From contig OZ223309.1 of the NCBI GenBank assembly GCA_965140765.1, positions 2,914,001 through 2,978,000 of the forward strand: DNA of 64,000 nucleotides. The letters run 5' to 3'. Origin of the DNA: Sunxiuqinia sp963678245 (lineage in GTDB: Bacteria; Bacteroidota; Bacteroidia; Bacteroidales; Prolixibacteraceae). The position numbers were made by a program, and so were the translations under genes. The notes below the pieces were generated by a model. That model saw only the letters and a program-made list of their open reading frames with translations, was not told the DNA's origin and did not search any database. Position 1 is the first letter of the stretch, and every line of letters starts with the position of its first letter. This document shows positions 1 to 9,225 of this stretch, one piece after another.

Positions 1-1
1 T

Positions 2-64
2 TTTGAAGCCCGCGCAGCTCAGTTTTTAGGGTACGGTATTCAAGCTGAAAAAATTGAGCTCTAA
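2..64 (+). CDS. possible 3' end of an unidentified gene entering from the left edge
   Basis: An open frame runs from the window edge to a TAA at 62-64 and encodes about 20 residues beginning FEARAAQFLGYG. It has no recognisable domain. A different frame on the same strand stays open from about 29 to 163 and ends in TAG. It also looks protein-like (FELQDNDERLHLTFGYF), so the true frame is unclear, or the gene is frameshifted like its neighbour. No function is proposed. Confidence 0.25.
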   Translation, partial: FEARAAQFLGYGIQAEKIEL

Positions 65-107
65 CGTCTCCTACTTCGAGCTGCAAGACAATGACGAACG
101 ACTACAC

Positions 108-839
108 CTAACTTTTGGGTATTTTACCTCGCCAGCCAAGTGCGAAAAACAGAATAATCTGTAGTCCACCATTATGTTGCAAATCGCTGATGCAGTTTTG
201 GTCAAGATCGGAAACGCTGCTTCCAATAAAATTTGAAAGAAAATTGCTGGTTTCAGCAGCATAATACATCAAACAGTTATCGTTATCTGAATGGTGTTCA
301 TGTTCCATCACCGTTGTTTCCAGCACTTTTTTTGAAGGCTCTCCCAGCCCACCCGAAAATTTCTGTATTGTTTTTTCAAAATAGTCATGGAGCTTGAACC
401 GTAGGCCACGCCAAGCACTTTCGAATTTTCTTTATCATTGGCATTGGCAAAAGAAAGAACCATGCGACCAGCTTGTTATCTTCCGGATACTGTGTCCGTT
501 ATGTTTCTTCAATAGCCTTCAAATCATCCAGGGAATAAGTCGCTTTTTCAGGAGATAGAATAGCGGTCAGCCTTACACCAATACCTTTGCTCTTGTGCAA
601 GCGCTTATTTAAAAATGATTTTATTTGGTCGATTGACGCATCTAAAGCTTGTACCCGTCAACATAAACAAGCTCAATCAATAGCTGGTCGTATTCATCTT
701 CGGACAGGTAGCTATTGGGAGTAACAACAAGATCTTTAGGTTTCGTATCTGAATTCTCGGTATCGATCAAAGAGGTACCATCATCTCCACAACTAACAAA
801 TAAAGCAACTATCCCAATCAAGACAAAAAGCGATTTCAA
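108..839 (-). pseudogene. decayed metalloprotease-like lipoprotein
   Basis: The N-terminus is intact. Residues 1-17 form a lipoprotein signal ending in VSCGDD, so the protein would have been an SPII lipoprotein. After residue 65 the frame hits TAG. The homologous reading continues in another frame (ALDASIDQIKSFLNKRL, then a segment rich in SPEKATYSLDDLKA). A further frame change lies near 500 and a one-base loss near 385 (MTI-FEKTIQKFSGG). The C-terminal part reads VLETTVMEHEHHSDNDNCLMY and then LDQNCISDLQHNGG. From memory of this Bacteroidota family, a zinc motif HEFGHxxGL and a spacer should sit between MEHE and HHSDND. Here they are missing through an in-frame deletion. Several disruptions plus loss of the catalytic motif make this a true pseudogene rather than a sequencing artefact. 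Confidence 0.75.
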
Positions 840-1012
840 TAAATTTCTCGTTTTACAGGCTTTCCTTTTTTAAGGAAAATGAACTTCTGAATTAATATTC
901 ATTCAAGATGTTCCAAGCCATAACTGTTATTTAACGCTTTGCAGACTGGTTTTAGAGTCTTTTCCCATTTCTTGCAAAACATAAGTGCTCTGCTGTTGTT
1001 TATTCAAAAATA

Positions 1013-1930
1013 ATGAAAACACCTACTCTACTGGTCATCCTGTTTTTGGTATTTAAGCTTGCCTTTTCTCAGCGTGAAAGCACGAATGATTTCTTTCATT
1101 ACTATCACAATTCGCCAACGCGCGATTACACTACGTTACTGATTGCCCCCGGAACGATGGGACCAAATGCCCTACCCATCCCTGATATCTTAAACGGGCA
1201 AGTGGGAACTGATTCACAGTTTAAAGTGTCGATTGACAATTATTATAGAGATGAGGGTGACGACAATGGGCACACCTTCAAACTTGATTTCCGGTTTCCG
1301 GTTGTGCAAAACTTTATGGCTTTCGGACTCGAATGGAACCTGATTGATTATTTCCGAGTCACCAATGAAGTGCGCGACATCATCCAGCTATACAAAGATG
1401 ATCCGGGCTGGAGTACCGACTTGGGCGACATCATTCTGAAAACCTTCATCCAATTAACAAAAGAGAAACGCAGCTTACCGTCGGCCATGCTGGTTTCGGT
1501 ACTGAAAACAACTAGTGGAAGTGTTTTTGATGGCCGGTACACCGATTTGCCTGCACACTGGCATTACGCCAGTTTGGGGAAGAAACTTATAAATCACGAA
1601 ATTTTTCGATGGCAGCTTAATGCAATGCTTGGGTATTACTTTTGGCAAACCAACCAAGACGATCTGGAACAAAACGAGGGCCCTCTGTGGGGAATTGAGA
1701 CGCAATTCAATCATAAAAGCTTGGAATACGCATTTGGAATCTCCGGATACAATGGATGGAAGTACTATGGGAACGACAAGCCCATTCAATTCAAGGCACG
1801 TCTAATTTTAACGAATGAAAAGTTCAACTATTTCACCGAATATAAAACAGGTCTTCGCGACTATCCTTATACTTCGATCAATATCGGGATTAATTGGCAT
1901 CCGCTGTCGCCTTTTAAATTAAGTAAGTAA
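1013..1930 (+). CDS. secreted or outer-membrane protein of unknown function
   Basis: 305 residues. Residues 1-19 are a typical Sec signal peptide (MKTPTLLVILFLVFKLAFS, then Q). The mature part is rich in aromatic residues and in alternating polar/hydrophobic strands, for example FMAFGLEWNLIDYFRV, LNAMLGYYFWQ and INIGINWHPL near the end. That pattern is typical of small outer-membrane beta-barrels. It may belong to the Bacteroidota DUF3187-like barrel group, but I cannot confirm this. ATG at 1013 is the only start that gives the signal peptide. It is followed 65 bases later by the Ppx/GppA gene on the same strand, with a promoter-like box in between, so the two are probably not strictly one operon. 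Confidence 0.7.
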   Translation: MKTPTLLVILFLVFKLAFSQRESTNDFFHYYHNSPTRDYTTLLIAPGTMGPNALPIPDILNGQVGTDSQFKVSIDNYYRDEGDDNGHTFKLDFRFPVVQNFMAFGLEWNLIDYFRVTNEVRDIIQLYKDDPGWSTDLGDIILKTFIQLTKEKRSLPSAMLVSVLKTTSGSVFDGRYTDLPAHWHYASLGKKLINHEIFRWQLNAMLGYYFWQTNQDDLEQNEGPLWGIETQFNHKSLEYAFGISGYNGWKYYGNDKPIQFKARLILTNEKFNYFTEYKTGLRDYPYTSINIGINWHPLSPFKLSK

Positions 1931-1965
1931 ACGAGGGGCATCGCCGGCAGACAACTCGCATTTCT

Positions 1966-1973
1966 TATCTTTG
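1966..1973 (+). promoter_or_regulatory. Bacteroidota -7 box upstream of the Ppx/GppA gene
   Basis: TATCTTTG matches the Bacteroidota consensus TAnnTTTG and lies 22 bases before the ATG at 1996. No clear -33 TTTG was found at the right spacing. Confidence 0.35.
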
Positions 1974-1995
1974 ACAATCAATTTAATCGAAAAAT

Positions 1996-2907
1996 ATGAA
2001 ACTGGCTATTATCGACATGGGAACCAACACTTGCAATCTTCTAATTGCCAAGGTAAAGGATAAAAACTACCAACTAATTTACCAAGGGAAAGTTGGTGTT
2101 AAGCTGGGCAAAGGTGGAATAAACAAGCAGCTGCTTACTCCCGAAGCTTTTGTAAGAGCAACCAATGCATTGAACGAACACCGAGAAACCATTGAAAAAT
2201 ATGAAGTTGATAAGGTTTTTGCCATTGCCACGTCTGCAGTGCGCGATGCAGCCAACCGTAAAGAATTTGAGGCTCATTTATTAAAGGAAACAAAAATAAA
2301 ACTAGTCACAATTTCAGGCGATCAGGAGGCTCAATTGATTTTTGAAGGGGTAAAACTAGCTTTTGGTAAACTCGAAAAACAGTCCCTGATTCTGGATATT
2401 GGTGGAGGAAGCAACGAATTTATCGAAACCAACAACAACCAAATCGTTTGGCAAGAAAGTTTCCCATTAGGAATGGCTCGAATTATTGAGCAAATCCCTC
2501 TCTCCGATCCAATAACGACAGATGAGTTAAATACCGTGCAAAAATATTTTGACCACGGATTAGAGTTGTTGTGGAAGAACGTTCAACCACGCAAGCAACA
2601 ACTGATTGGTTGCTCAGGAGCTTTCGATACCATTGCAGACCTGATCGACCGAACCTCTCCCGGAACAACAATAAGGCAACACCAAAATATAAGCATGAAC
2701 GACTTTAACCGAATAGCAGAAACGGTAATCCATTCAACAAAAGAACAGCGGGAACAAATGAAAGGGATGGATCCCTTGCGAGTAGAAATGATTGTGCCTG
2801 CTTTAATTTTCATTCGGCTGGTTGTTGAAAAACTGGAGATTGAAAAAATTACACAAACTGATTTTGCCTTGCGCGAAGGCATTTTGTACAAATGGATTTA
2901 TGACTAA
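1996..2907 (+). CDS. Ppx/GppA family phosphatase
   Basis: 303 residues, the usual length of the short bacterial Ppx/GppA-domain proteins that lack the C-terminal HD region. The actin-like ATPase fold is visible. The N-terminal phosphate-1 loop is DMGTNTCNLL (residues 7-16). The segment FAIATSAVRDAANR (about 75-88) is characteristic of the family. The second phosphate loop is LDIGGGSNEF (about 133-142). A conserved GCSGAFDT lies near 205. Family members hydrolyse inorganic polyphosphate or pppGpp in the cytosol, and which of the two applies here cannot be told from sequence. It sits 33 bases upstream of a sigma-54-type response regulator on the same strand, suggesting cotranscription. Confidence 0.88.
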   Translation: MKLAIIDMGTNTCNLLIAKVKDKNYQLIYQGKVGVKLGKGGINKQLLTPEAFVRATNALNEHRETIEKYEVDKVFAIATSAVRDAANRKEFEAHLLKETKIKLVTISGDQEAQLIFEGVKLAFGKLEKQSLILDIGGGSNEFIETNNNQIVWQESFPLGMARIIEQIPLSDPITTDELNTVQKYFDHGLELLWKNVQPRKQQLIGCSGAFDTIADLIDRTSPGTTIRQHQNISMNDFNRIAETVIHSTKEQREQMKGMDPLRVEMIVPALIFIRLVVEKLEIEKITQTDFALREGILYKWIYD

Positions 2908-2940
2908 ATTTGAAACCCGAACAAATAAAACCGCATAAGC

Positions 2941-4104
2941 ATGTCAAAAATATTAGTAATCGACGACGAACGTAGTATCAGAAATACCTTAAAAGATATT
3001 CTGGGATATGAAAAATACCAGGTAGATTTAGCTGAAGATGGACAAAAAGGAATTGATCTGATTCGAAAAAATGAGTACGACATCGTTTTATGCGACATTA
3101 AAATGCCGGGAATGGACGGCATTGAAGTGTTGGAGAAAATTCAGATACTCGCTCCGGATGCTCCGGTTGTTATGATTTCCGGTCATGGAAATATTGATAC
3201 AGCTGTAGAGTCGATCAAAAAAGGAGCTTACGACTACATCGAAAAGCCACTTGATCTGAATCGGCTTTTGATTACGATTCGCAATGCGATGGATAAGTCG
3301 AACCTCATCACCGAAACCAAGGTTCTAAAAAAGAAAGTCAACAAGAAATACGAAATTGTTGGTAGCTCTGATGCGATGACAAAAATCATTAGCATGGCCG
3401 ACAAAGTAGCCCCAACCGATGCGCGGGTACTGATCACGGGAGCCAACGGAACAGGCAAAGAGCTTGTGGCTCGTCGGCTGCACGACCAAAGCAACCGTGC
3501 TTCCGGACCGTTTATCGAAGTGAACTGTGCTGCCATACCAGCAGATTTAATCGAAAGCGAACTGTTTGGCCATGAAAAAGGAGCATTTACATCCGCAGTG
3601 AAGCAACGCAAAGGAAAATTTGAGCAAGCTTCCGGTGGCACTTTATTTCTCGATGAGATTGGAGATATGAGCTTGTCAGCACAAGCCAAAGTGCTTAGAG
3701 CCTTACAAGAAAGTATTATCACCCGTGTTGGGGGCGATAAACAAATTAAGGTTGATGTTCGGGTTATTGCGGCAACCAATAAAAACCTTAGAGACGAAAT
3801 TGAAAACAACAACTTTCGCGAAGATTTATACCATCGGTTAAGTGTCATCCTAATTAAAGTACCAACGCTAAACGAACGGACTGAAGACATTCCTGAATTA
3901 ACCAACCACTTCATCAAACAGATTTGCAACGAGTACGGCATGCCCGAAAAAACAATTAGCGATGAGGCGATTAAAAAACTTCAGGAAATCAACTGGACTG
4001 GTAACATTCGTGAATTCCGAAATGTGATCGAACGTCTAATTATCCTTGGGAATAAGTCAATTTCGGCTGAAGATGTAGAGGCCTTCGCTACTTCTATAAA
4101 ATAA
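2941..4104 (+). CDS. sigma-54-type response regulator, receiver plus AAA+ domain, no HTH
   Basis: 387 residues. The receiver domain (1-120) has the acidic pair D8/D9, a phospho-acceptor aspartate at D52 in CDIKMPGMDG, and K102 in the EKP motif. The AAA+ domain (140-385) has Walker A GANGTGKE (around K173), Walker B LFLDEI (235-240) and arginine-rich sensor regions. Two features depart from NtrC. The sigma-54 contact loop reads GAFTSA (214-219) instead of GAFTGA. The protein stops right after the AAA+ domain, without the C-terminal Fis-type helix-turn-helix. Similar lengths occur among Bacteroidota homologues (from memory), so this is probably not a recent truncation. It would activate sigma-54 promoters without binding enhancers, or do something else entirely. 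No histidine kinase is adjacent. Confidence 0.9.
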   Translation: MSKILVIDDERSIRNTLKDILGYEKYQVDLAEDGQKGIDLIRKNEYDIVLCDIKMPGMDGIEVLEKIQILAPDAPVVMISGHGNIDTAVESIKKGAYDYIEKPLDLNRLLITIRNAMDKSNLITETKVLKKKVNKKYEIVGSSDAMTKIISMADKVAPTDARVLITGANGTGKELVARRLHDQSNRASGPFIEVNCAAIPADLIESELFGHEKGAFTSAVKQRKGKFEQASGGTLFLDEIGDMSLSAQAKVLRALQESIITRVGGDKQIKVDVRVIAATNKNLRDEIENNNFREDLYHRLSVILIKVPTLNERTEDIPELTNHFIKQICNEYGMPEKTISDEAIKKLQEINWTGNIREFRNVIERLIILGNKSISAEDVEAFATSIK

Positions 4105-4455
4105 CCAGCCCCTCTTATTTGATGTTTTCCAAAATTTTTCAAACAACTTTTGGTATCTGTTGTTATAACTGAACGAAACGCCACTGGAAGCGTTTTATTA
4201 ATAGAGATCAGTATAATTTCAGGCTCGTGTCAACCTGCTTTTTGTTATAAGCATTGACATCTTGCCAATAATAAAAAGACATTTTAAAATTTAAGGAAAG
4301 CCTCTGAAGCAGGAAAGTTTTTGTTGTTGTCATGGCGTATTTAAACACTTCACCCCGGGGTTTATTGTTTCCCGGAGAACGGACCGAATATCAGGGTTTT
4401 CCTTTTTTATTTAGACTTCACTAAATAGAACTCACGAAGCTACGATTAGCAATAC
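4105..4455. other. intergenic region between convergent genes
   Basis: 351 bases between the response regulator and the converging glycan-cluster gene. A weak hairpin (AAACGC at 4177-4182, GCGTTT at 4191-4196, followed by TTATT) could end the response-regulator transcript. Nothing else recognisable was seen. Confidence 0.5.
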
Positions 4456-5889
4456 CTATTGAATATCGGCCTTCCATATCTTATATTCGTCAATAGGCAA
4501 ATCAAAATACTGACTGTTAAAACCTTTTATATTAAAACTGGGTTGGAACGGTGTGACTATGTAGTTATCAGGTTGTTTTATTTCCTCCTCAAATTCTTCG
4601 GGATCCTTACATGTAAAAACTGTTAATGACTGCATATTATTGTTCATTGAACTGATCAGAAGTGTTTCAACCCCCAAACTCCAAGGAAAAACTAATTGTT
4701 TATGAATTGCTTCATTTTCTCTAAGTACCAACTTTCTCTCACCTTCTTTACTTGCCTTCATTACCATGTTAGTCACATATTCAACACGACTAGCATATAT
4801 AGGCCTGACTTCAGTTATTCTACAAATACCAAAAACAATCAATATTAAAATAACAACCTTAGGTATGAATGCCCAACTTGAATTGCTTTTGAAAAGTGAT
4901 GAAAAAGCAATACTGGAAAACAAAACAAGAGGCAAAAATATTTTTTCCATCTGCATGTCAGAGTCCCCTTGCTTGAATGAAACACAGGTAACGATAAAAT
5001 AGATGCAGGTATATAAAATAAGGAATGTTCCCAAAATCCATCTTCTTTTCAAATAGAAAAGTATAGTTGAACTAAAAAAAAGAACGATCAACAAAATGTA
5101 AAGATGTTTTAGATGGTTAAAGAAATAAACATATGGATAGTACTCTCTAATACTAGTAATAACTTCTACAATCGAAGTATTTAAATTTCCATATAATTCA
5201 GCATGATGTTCATTATATGGATTAATAAAAGCCTTTCCTAAAAACAAAACTAACACCACTCCTACAGCGATGTAGTTGTAAATTGACTTAAATTCTTTTT
5301 TTGAAATTGTCGTGTAAATAAGCACAAAAAGCAACGAAAAGAGAGCTATCGGATGCGTAAAATATCCAAACAGAATCAAAACTAATACCCCTATAAATTT
5401 GATTTCGCGAAACCATTTGTGTCCATAACGATTTGGATAATTTAACCACGCAAACAGCAATATGCTATTCAATAAGGCAATTGTACTTTCAGATGTCGGT
5501 CTAAAATAACTATCAGCTACCCCTACAACCGATATAGCTATGATAGCAAACCCTGCAGTTTGATTTTTAAGAACGTTGTTAACCAGAAAAAAATAAAATA
5601 TTCTCACTAAAACAAAAGAGGCAGAATATACTGGGATTAATAGCTTCAACGGGAGATTAAGGTTTACACACAGAACGACTAGCCCTTGATTAATTACTGA
5701 CGTATAACGATCAGCTGGGATTAAAAAGGAAGCACTATTAATAAGATTAAAAAGGTAAAGCGATGGGTCTGCAATTAATATTCTTGCACTTGAGTCTCTT
5801 ATGGCAATGAATAAAAAAAATAAAAAAAATAAATACCCTAATGTACTGAAAGAAAGAAGATTCTTCAATAAATCACTTTTATTATTCAT
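4456..5889 (-). CDS. polytopic membrane protein, GT-C-like, of the glycan cluster
   Basis: 477 residues from the ATG at 5889. An upstream in-frame TTG at 5919 would add ten residues but lies only 3 bases after the stop of the upstream gene. About ten hydrophobic helices fill residues 20-380. The first extracytoplasmic loop carries ADPSLYLF, which may be the acidic motif of a GT-C enzyme. The last 90 residues are soluble and include PDNYIVTPFQPSFNIKGF. No family could be assigned with certainty. It follows the 767-residue membrane protein by 33 bases on the same strand, so the two are probably cotranscribed. The expected role is lipid-linked sugar transfer or surface-glycan assembly, inferred from position. 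Confidence 0.6.
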   Translation of the reverse strand: MNNKSDLLKNLLSFSTLGYLFFLFFLFIAIRDSSARILIADPSLYLFNLINSASFLIPADRYTSVINQGLVVLCVNLNLPLKLLIPVYSASFVLVRIFYFFLVNNVLKNQTAGFAIIAISVVGVADSYFRPTSESTIALLNSILLFAWLNYPNRYGHKWFREIKFIGVLVLILFGYFTHPIALFSLLFVLIYTTISKKEFKSIYNYIAVGVVLVLFLGKAFINPYNEHHAELYGNLNTSIVEVITSIREYYPYVYFFNHLKHLYILLIVLFFSSTILFYLKRRWILGTFLILYTCIYFIVTCVSFKQGDSDMQMEKIFLPLVLFSSIAFSSLFKSNSSWAFIPKVVILILIVFGICRITEVRPIYASRVEYVTNMVMKASKEGERKLVLRENEAIHKQLVFPWSLGVETLLISSMNNNMQSLTVFTCKDPEEFEEEIKQPDNYIVTPFQPSFNIKGFNSQYFDLPIDEYKIWKADIQ

Positions 5890-5922
5890 TCTATTAATAT
5901 TTAATTCGGTATTTAGCAACTA

Positions 5923-8226
5923 CTAATCGACTATAAAGGGCATCGTATTCTTAAACAACTTGTCACTGCTCTTTTGATAAACATCAACATTGCTGTTCCG
6001 AATCATCATTTCATCAACCACATATTCAGCTTTGTTGAGCACCTTGTTTCGGATTGAGATTTCAAGAAAAACAGAATCTCTCTTTATCTGAAAAGGAATC
6101 TCATACATAGCCCACTTCCCTTTTATCGCTTTCATATATCGATGAATATCATCATAAAAATAATCAACTGTTTTTCCTTCGTTATCTTGTTGAAGCAGTT
6201 CAATATTGAACCGAGGATAGGCATCTTTCCTATAATCTTCGAGCCAAAACGAAATTGTATAATTCTCATTTTCTCGAGCTTTTTCGAGCTGCCCATCGAA
6301 TAACTTATTCCACTTTATTGGTTGCAACTTTAAAGCACCATTTCCAAAAAAACCTGAAACATCTACTTGATCGTCGTACGAACGATATTGAAAAGCAAAT
6401 GTCGTATCATTCAAATAAAGGTTGTTTTTGAGAACTAGCTCTTCTGGCTTAAACGCCCCAATCACCTCTCTATTATATTTATCAGCCAACTCCTCTAAGC
6501 CACCGACTGGCAAGCGAAAAAATGCAAACCTATTATTTTCAATCATAGGTTCTGCTAAACGTATTATTCGTTTTTCCCTGTCATTGGGTTGATAATCCTT
6601 CATTCTTAGCAGCAAAAGATCCTTCCCGTCTCTAAATTCATCTAAAATCTCACAACGCCCCAAAGGCTCCAAAAACAGCTCATAGTTTTTATAGGTTTGG
6701 CTTAGTGATGTACGTCCCATCATCACGGCAGTGGTTGGAAGCCCTGTTTTCAATGAAGCGATTAATGTTGTTTCGAGTACATTGCTTTTAGGTTCAATCC
6801 AGATATTTTCGGAGCCGACATGAAAATAAGGAATTGGAATTATCGCTTGAAAGTTCGATAAATCCATTTGATTGACCCATTGATTTTGAGCAAGCTTATT
6901 ATTGACATCTTCAAGCAAGGGCTTTCTATTTTTAATCCTCAAGCTTGTATTTCGCACATTATAATATCCTTCGAATAACAAGAAGCCAAAAGCTAATATT
7001 GTAGTTACCAACCGAATTGGTTGCTTCGGGTTTAGTTTAAACCAATGAAAGAGCTTATAAAAAACAACTAGATTGATCACATAATAAAACAGCCAGGAAA
7101 ACCGCGACAAAGCCCTCAATTGTCTGAATGGGCCGATATATTCGACCCAACTTTCCAGACCTTGTTTAAACGGTACGCCAAAAGACAAACCCAAGCCCAA
7201 TAGCGAAGCCCAAAAAAACAGATTAATCACCTTTTGATTAGTAACTTTCAAAGTAAACCTGCCCTTAAAGAGCCTGATAAAAAAATACCCCAAAGTGGTC
7301 ATTGAGCCAACGAGAGCAGTAACGCCAATAAAAGAATACGATTCCCAACTTAAATGACGAAATACGGTGATAAACTTAGGTACAAATTGATAGGGAGCAC
7401 CGGAAGGCAAAAATACGCTTGCCGGGTGGGCCAGGTAAACAAGAAAACCATAAGGGTGTGAAGTACGATCTGCAATCTGATCACTCGACACCATAATCAA
7501 TTCAAACAAAACAACAGGCAACATTACTTGCACAAACCAGTGTAACACTGCTAATCCGACCTGTTGCCAACCAGCCCTCAACCAGTTTTTACGAAAAAGC
7601 CAAAATACGGATAATAGCAGACCATAAAAGCCAGCAAAATAAAGATGCATGGAGGCTGCCAATAAAAAGACGATGGCAATCAGTGATGTAAATTTCCACC
7701 CGGGATTACGTTCATATCGCAAAATCAGGTATAGCATTATTGGAATCCAAAATACATGTGACAAGGAAAAATGACCTCCCATTCTTGCAATCTGAGGCGA
7801 AAGCAAAGTAATCCCCAAAGCTGCCAATGTTCCAAACCACCAGACAACACCGAGCTCATAAAAAATCAGAAATAAAAACAAGGCTGCAATCAATATTGAA
7901 AAGATCATCGACAGATTAATAATGCCCACAACATGTTCGCGGATATCTACAATATAAGCACTTAACCACTTCAAAGAATTAGTCAACAACGGCTGGTTAT
8001 CGGTAAAAAATACCGATTCACCATAGGGATAATTCATCCCCTGGAAATGAAAATAAGAAGAGTCGTATTTCAGATGATACATGGCTCCATAGTAGGACTT
8101 AAAGCCATCTCCTCCTTCTGCAAAGTAGTAGTTATTGGAATCTTTTATAATGTCCCCAAAAAAGATTACGATTGTAAGTAAAGTCAATATACAAGTCAGA
8201 AAGATGCCTTTTTTGAGACTATCCAT
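5923..8226 (-). CDS. large polytopic membrane protein, GT-C glycosyltransferase-like
   Basis: 767 residues. A first helix at about 7-25 is followed by an extracytoplasmic loop with GGDGFKSYYGAMYHLKYD. It then reads MNYPYGESVFFTDNQPLL, the layout of GT-C-fold enzymes, where an acidic residue in loop 1 is catalytic. About eleven more helices reach residue 430. The remaining 330 residues form a soluble, presumably periplasmic domain with a beta-rich end (SVFLEISIRNKVLN). ATG at 8226 is the first in-frame start. It is divergent from the GT2 gene at 8290, with only 63 bases between the starts, so the control region is shared. Acceptor and donor are unknown. Confidence 0.65.
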   Translation of the reverse strand: MDSLKKGIFLTCILTLLTIVIFFGDIIKDSNNYYFAEGGDGFKSYYGAMYHLKYDSSYFHFQGMNYPYGESVFFTDNQPLLTNSLKWLSAYIVDIREHVVGIINLSMIFSILIAALFLFLIFYELGVVWWFGTLAALGITLLSPQIARMGGHFSLSHVFWIPIMLYLILRYERNPGWKFTSLIAIVFLLAASMHLYFAGFYGLLLSVFWLFRKNWLRAGWQQVGLAVLHWFVQVMLPVVLFELIMVSSDQIADRTSHPYGFLVYLAHPASVFLPSGAPYQFVPKFITVFRHLSWESYSFIGVTALVGSMTTLGYFFIRLFKGRFTLKVTNQKVINLFFWASLLGLGLSFGVPFKQGLESWVEYIGPFRQLRALSRFSWLFYYVINLVVFYKLFHWFKLNPKQPIRLVTTILAFGFLLFEGYYNVRNTSLRIKNRKPLLEDVNNKLAQNQWVNQMDLSNFQAIIPIPYFHVGSENIWIEPKSNVLETTLIASLKTGLPTTAVMMGRTSLSQTYKNYELFLEPLGRCEILDEFRDGKDLLLLRMKDYQPNDREKRIIRLAEPMIENNRFAFFRLPVGGLEELADKYNREVIGAFKPEELVLKNNLYLNDTTFAFQYRSYDDQVDVSGFFGNGALKLQPIKWNKLFDGQLEKARENENYTISFWLEDYRKDAYPRFNIELLQQDNEGKTVDYFYDDIHRYMKAIKGKWAMYEIPFQIKRDSVFLEISIRNKVLNKAEYVVDEMMIRNSNVDVYQKSSDKLFKNTMPFIVD

Positions 8227-8289
8227 AAATCGGATGATTTAATTCCATACAAATAAAACTATATTTACAGAAAAATTACTGATTTCGGC

Positions 8290-9225
8290 GTGAATACTTC
8301 CAAAAAAATATCAATCGTTGTTCCTTGTTACAACGAAGAAGAAGGGCTTCAAACTTTCTATGATGAATTGATCAAACACCTGCCTCCTACTTATCAGTAT
8401 GAATTAGTATTTATAAACGATGGAAGTCAGGATACTACTTTTCAACGACTAAAAGAATTGGCAGTAAAAGATGATCGTGTTCGGTATTTATCATTCTCAA
8501 GAAATTTCGGTCATCAAAATGCTTTAAAAGCAGGATTTGACTATGCTACCGGAGATTGCGCAATCAGCATGGATGCCGATCTCCAGCATCCTCCGAAACT
8601 GCTTAACGTATTTATTGAAAAGTGGGAAGAGGGTTCTGAGATTGTAAATTCAGTACGAGAGGATCACGAAAGCATATCACTTTCTAAAAGATTAAGCAGC
8701 CGGTTATTTTACTTATTTATTAATAAACTTTCGGATGTAGCAATTGGCAAGGGGATGGCTGATTTCAGACTTCTCGATCGAAAAGTACTGGATCAACTCA
8801 AGCAGTTCAAAGAAAACTACATTTTCTTCCGAGGTCTGTTCCCATGGATGGGCTTTAATCAGGTAAATATCAATTATAAAGCTGGCGAGCGATTTGCCGG
8901 AGAAACCAAATACACCGTCAGTAAAATGTTACGTTTTGCATCTAACGGGGTAACGTCATTTAGTATAAAACCTTTACGCTATTCGATTTACTTAGGTTTA
9001 ATATTTGCAGCACTCGCCTTTCTATACCTTCTCTATGCCCTATATATATACTTCTTTACCGACCAGGCCATGACCGGATGGACTTCAATTGTAATGAGTA
9101 TCGTTTTCTTTGGAGGCATCAACCTAATCATGTTAGGACTCATTGGCGAATACCTTGGCAAGTTATTCATCGAAAACAAACGTCGGCCGAATTACCTAAT
9201 TGCTGAAACGAATTTTAAAAGCTGA
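8290..9225 (+). CDS. GT2 glycosyltransferase with two C-terminal membrane helices (GtrB/DPM1-like)
   Basis: 311 residues starting at GTG, with no ATG near the N-terminus. The first strand ISIVVPCYNEEEG (8-20) and the nucleotide-binding FINDGS (41-46) are GT-A fold signatures. The metal-binding DxD is D95-A-D97 in SMDADLQHPP. Two hydrophobic helices at about 230-252 and 265-287 place it with the polyprenyl-phosphate sugar transferases (GtrB, ArnC, DPM1). Those enzymes move a sugar from UDP/GDP donors to undecaprenyl phosphate at the inner face of the membrane. The polytopic neighbours would use such a lipid-linked sugar as donor, which fits the context. It ends 11 bases inside the 3' end of the convergent gene at 9215. 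Confidence 0.85.
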   Translation: MNTSKKISIVVPCYNEEEGLQTFYDELIKHLPPTYQYELVFINDGSQDTTFQRLKELAVKDDRVRYLSFSRNFGHQNALKAGFDYATGDCAISMDADLQHPPKLLNVFIEKWEEGSEIVNSVREDHESISLSKRLSSRLFYLFINKLSDVAIGKGMADFRLLDRKVLDQLKQFKENYIFFRGLFPWMGFNQVNINYKAGERFAGETKYTVSKMLRFASNGVTSFSIKPLRYSIYLGLIFAALAFLYLLYALYIYFFTDQAMTGWTSIVMSIVFFGGINLIMLGLIGEYLGKLFIENKRRPNYLIAETNFKS

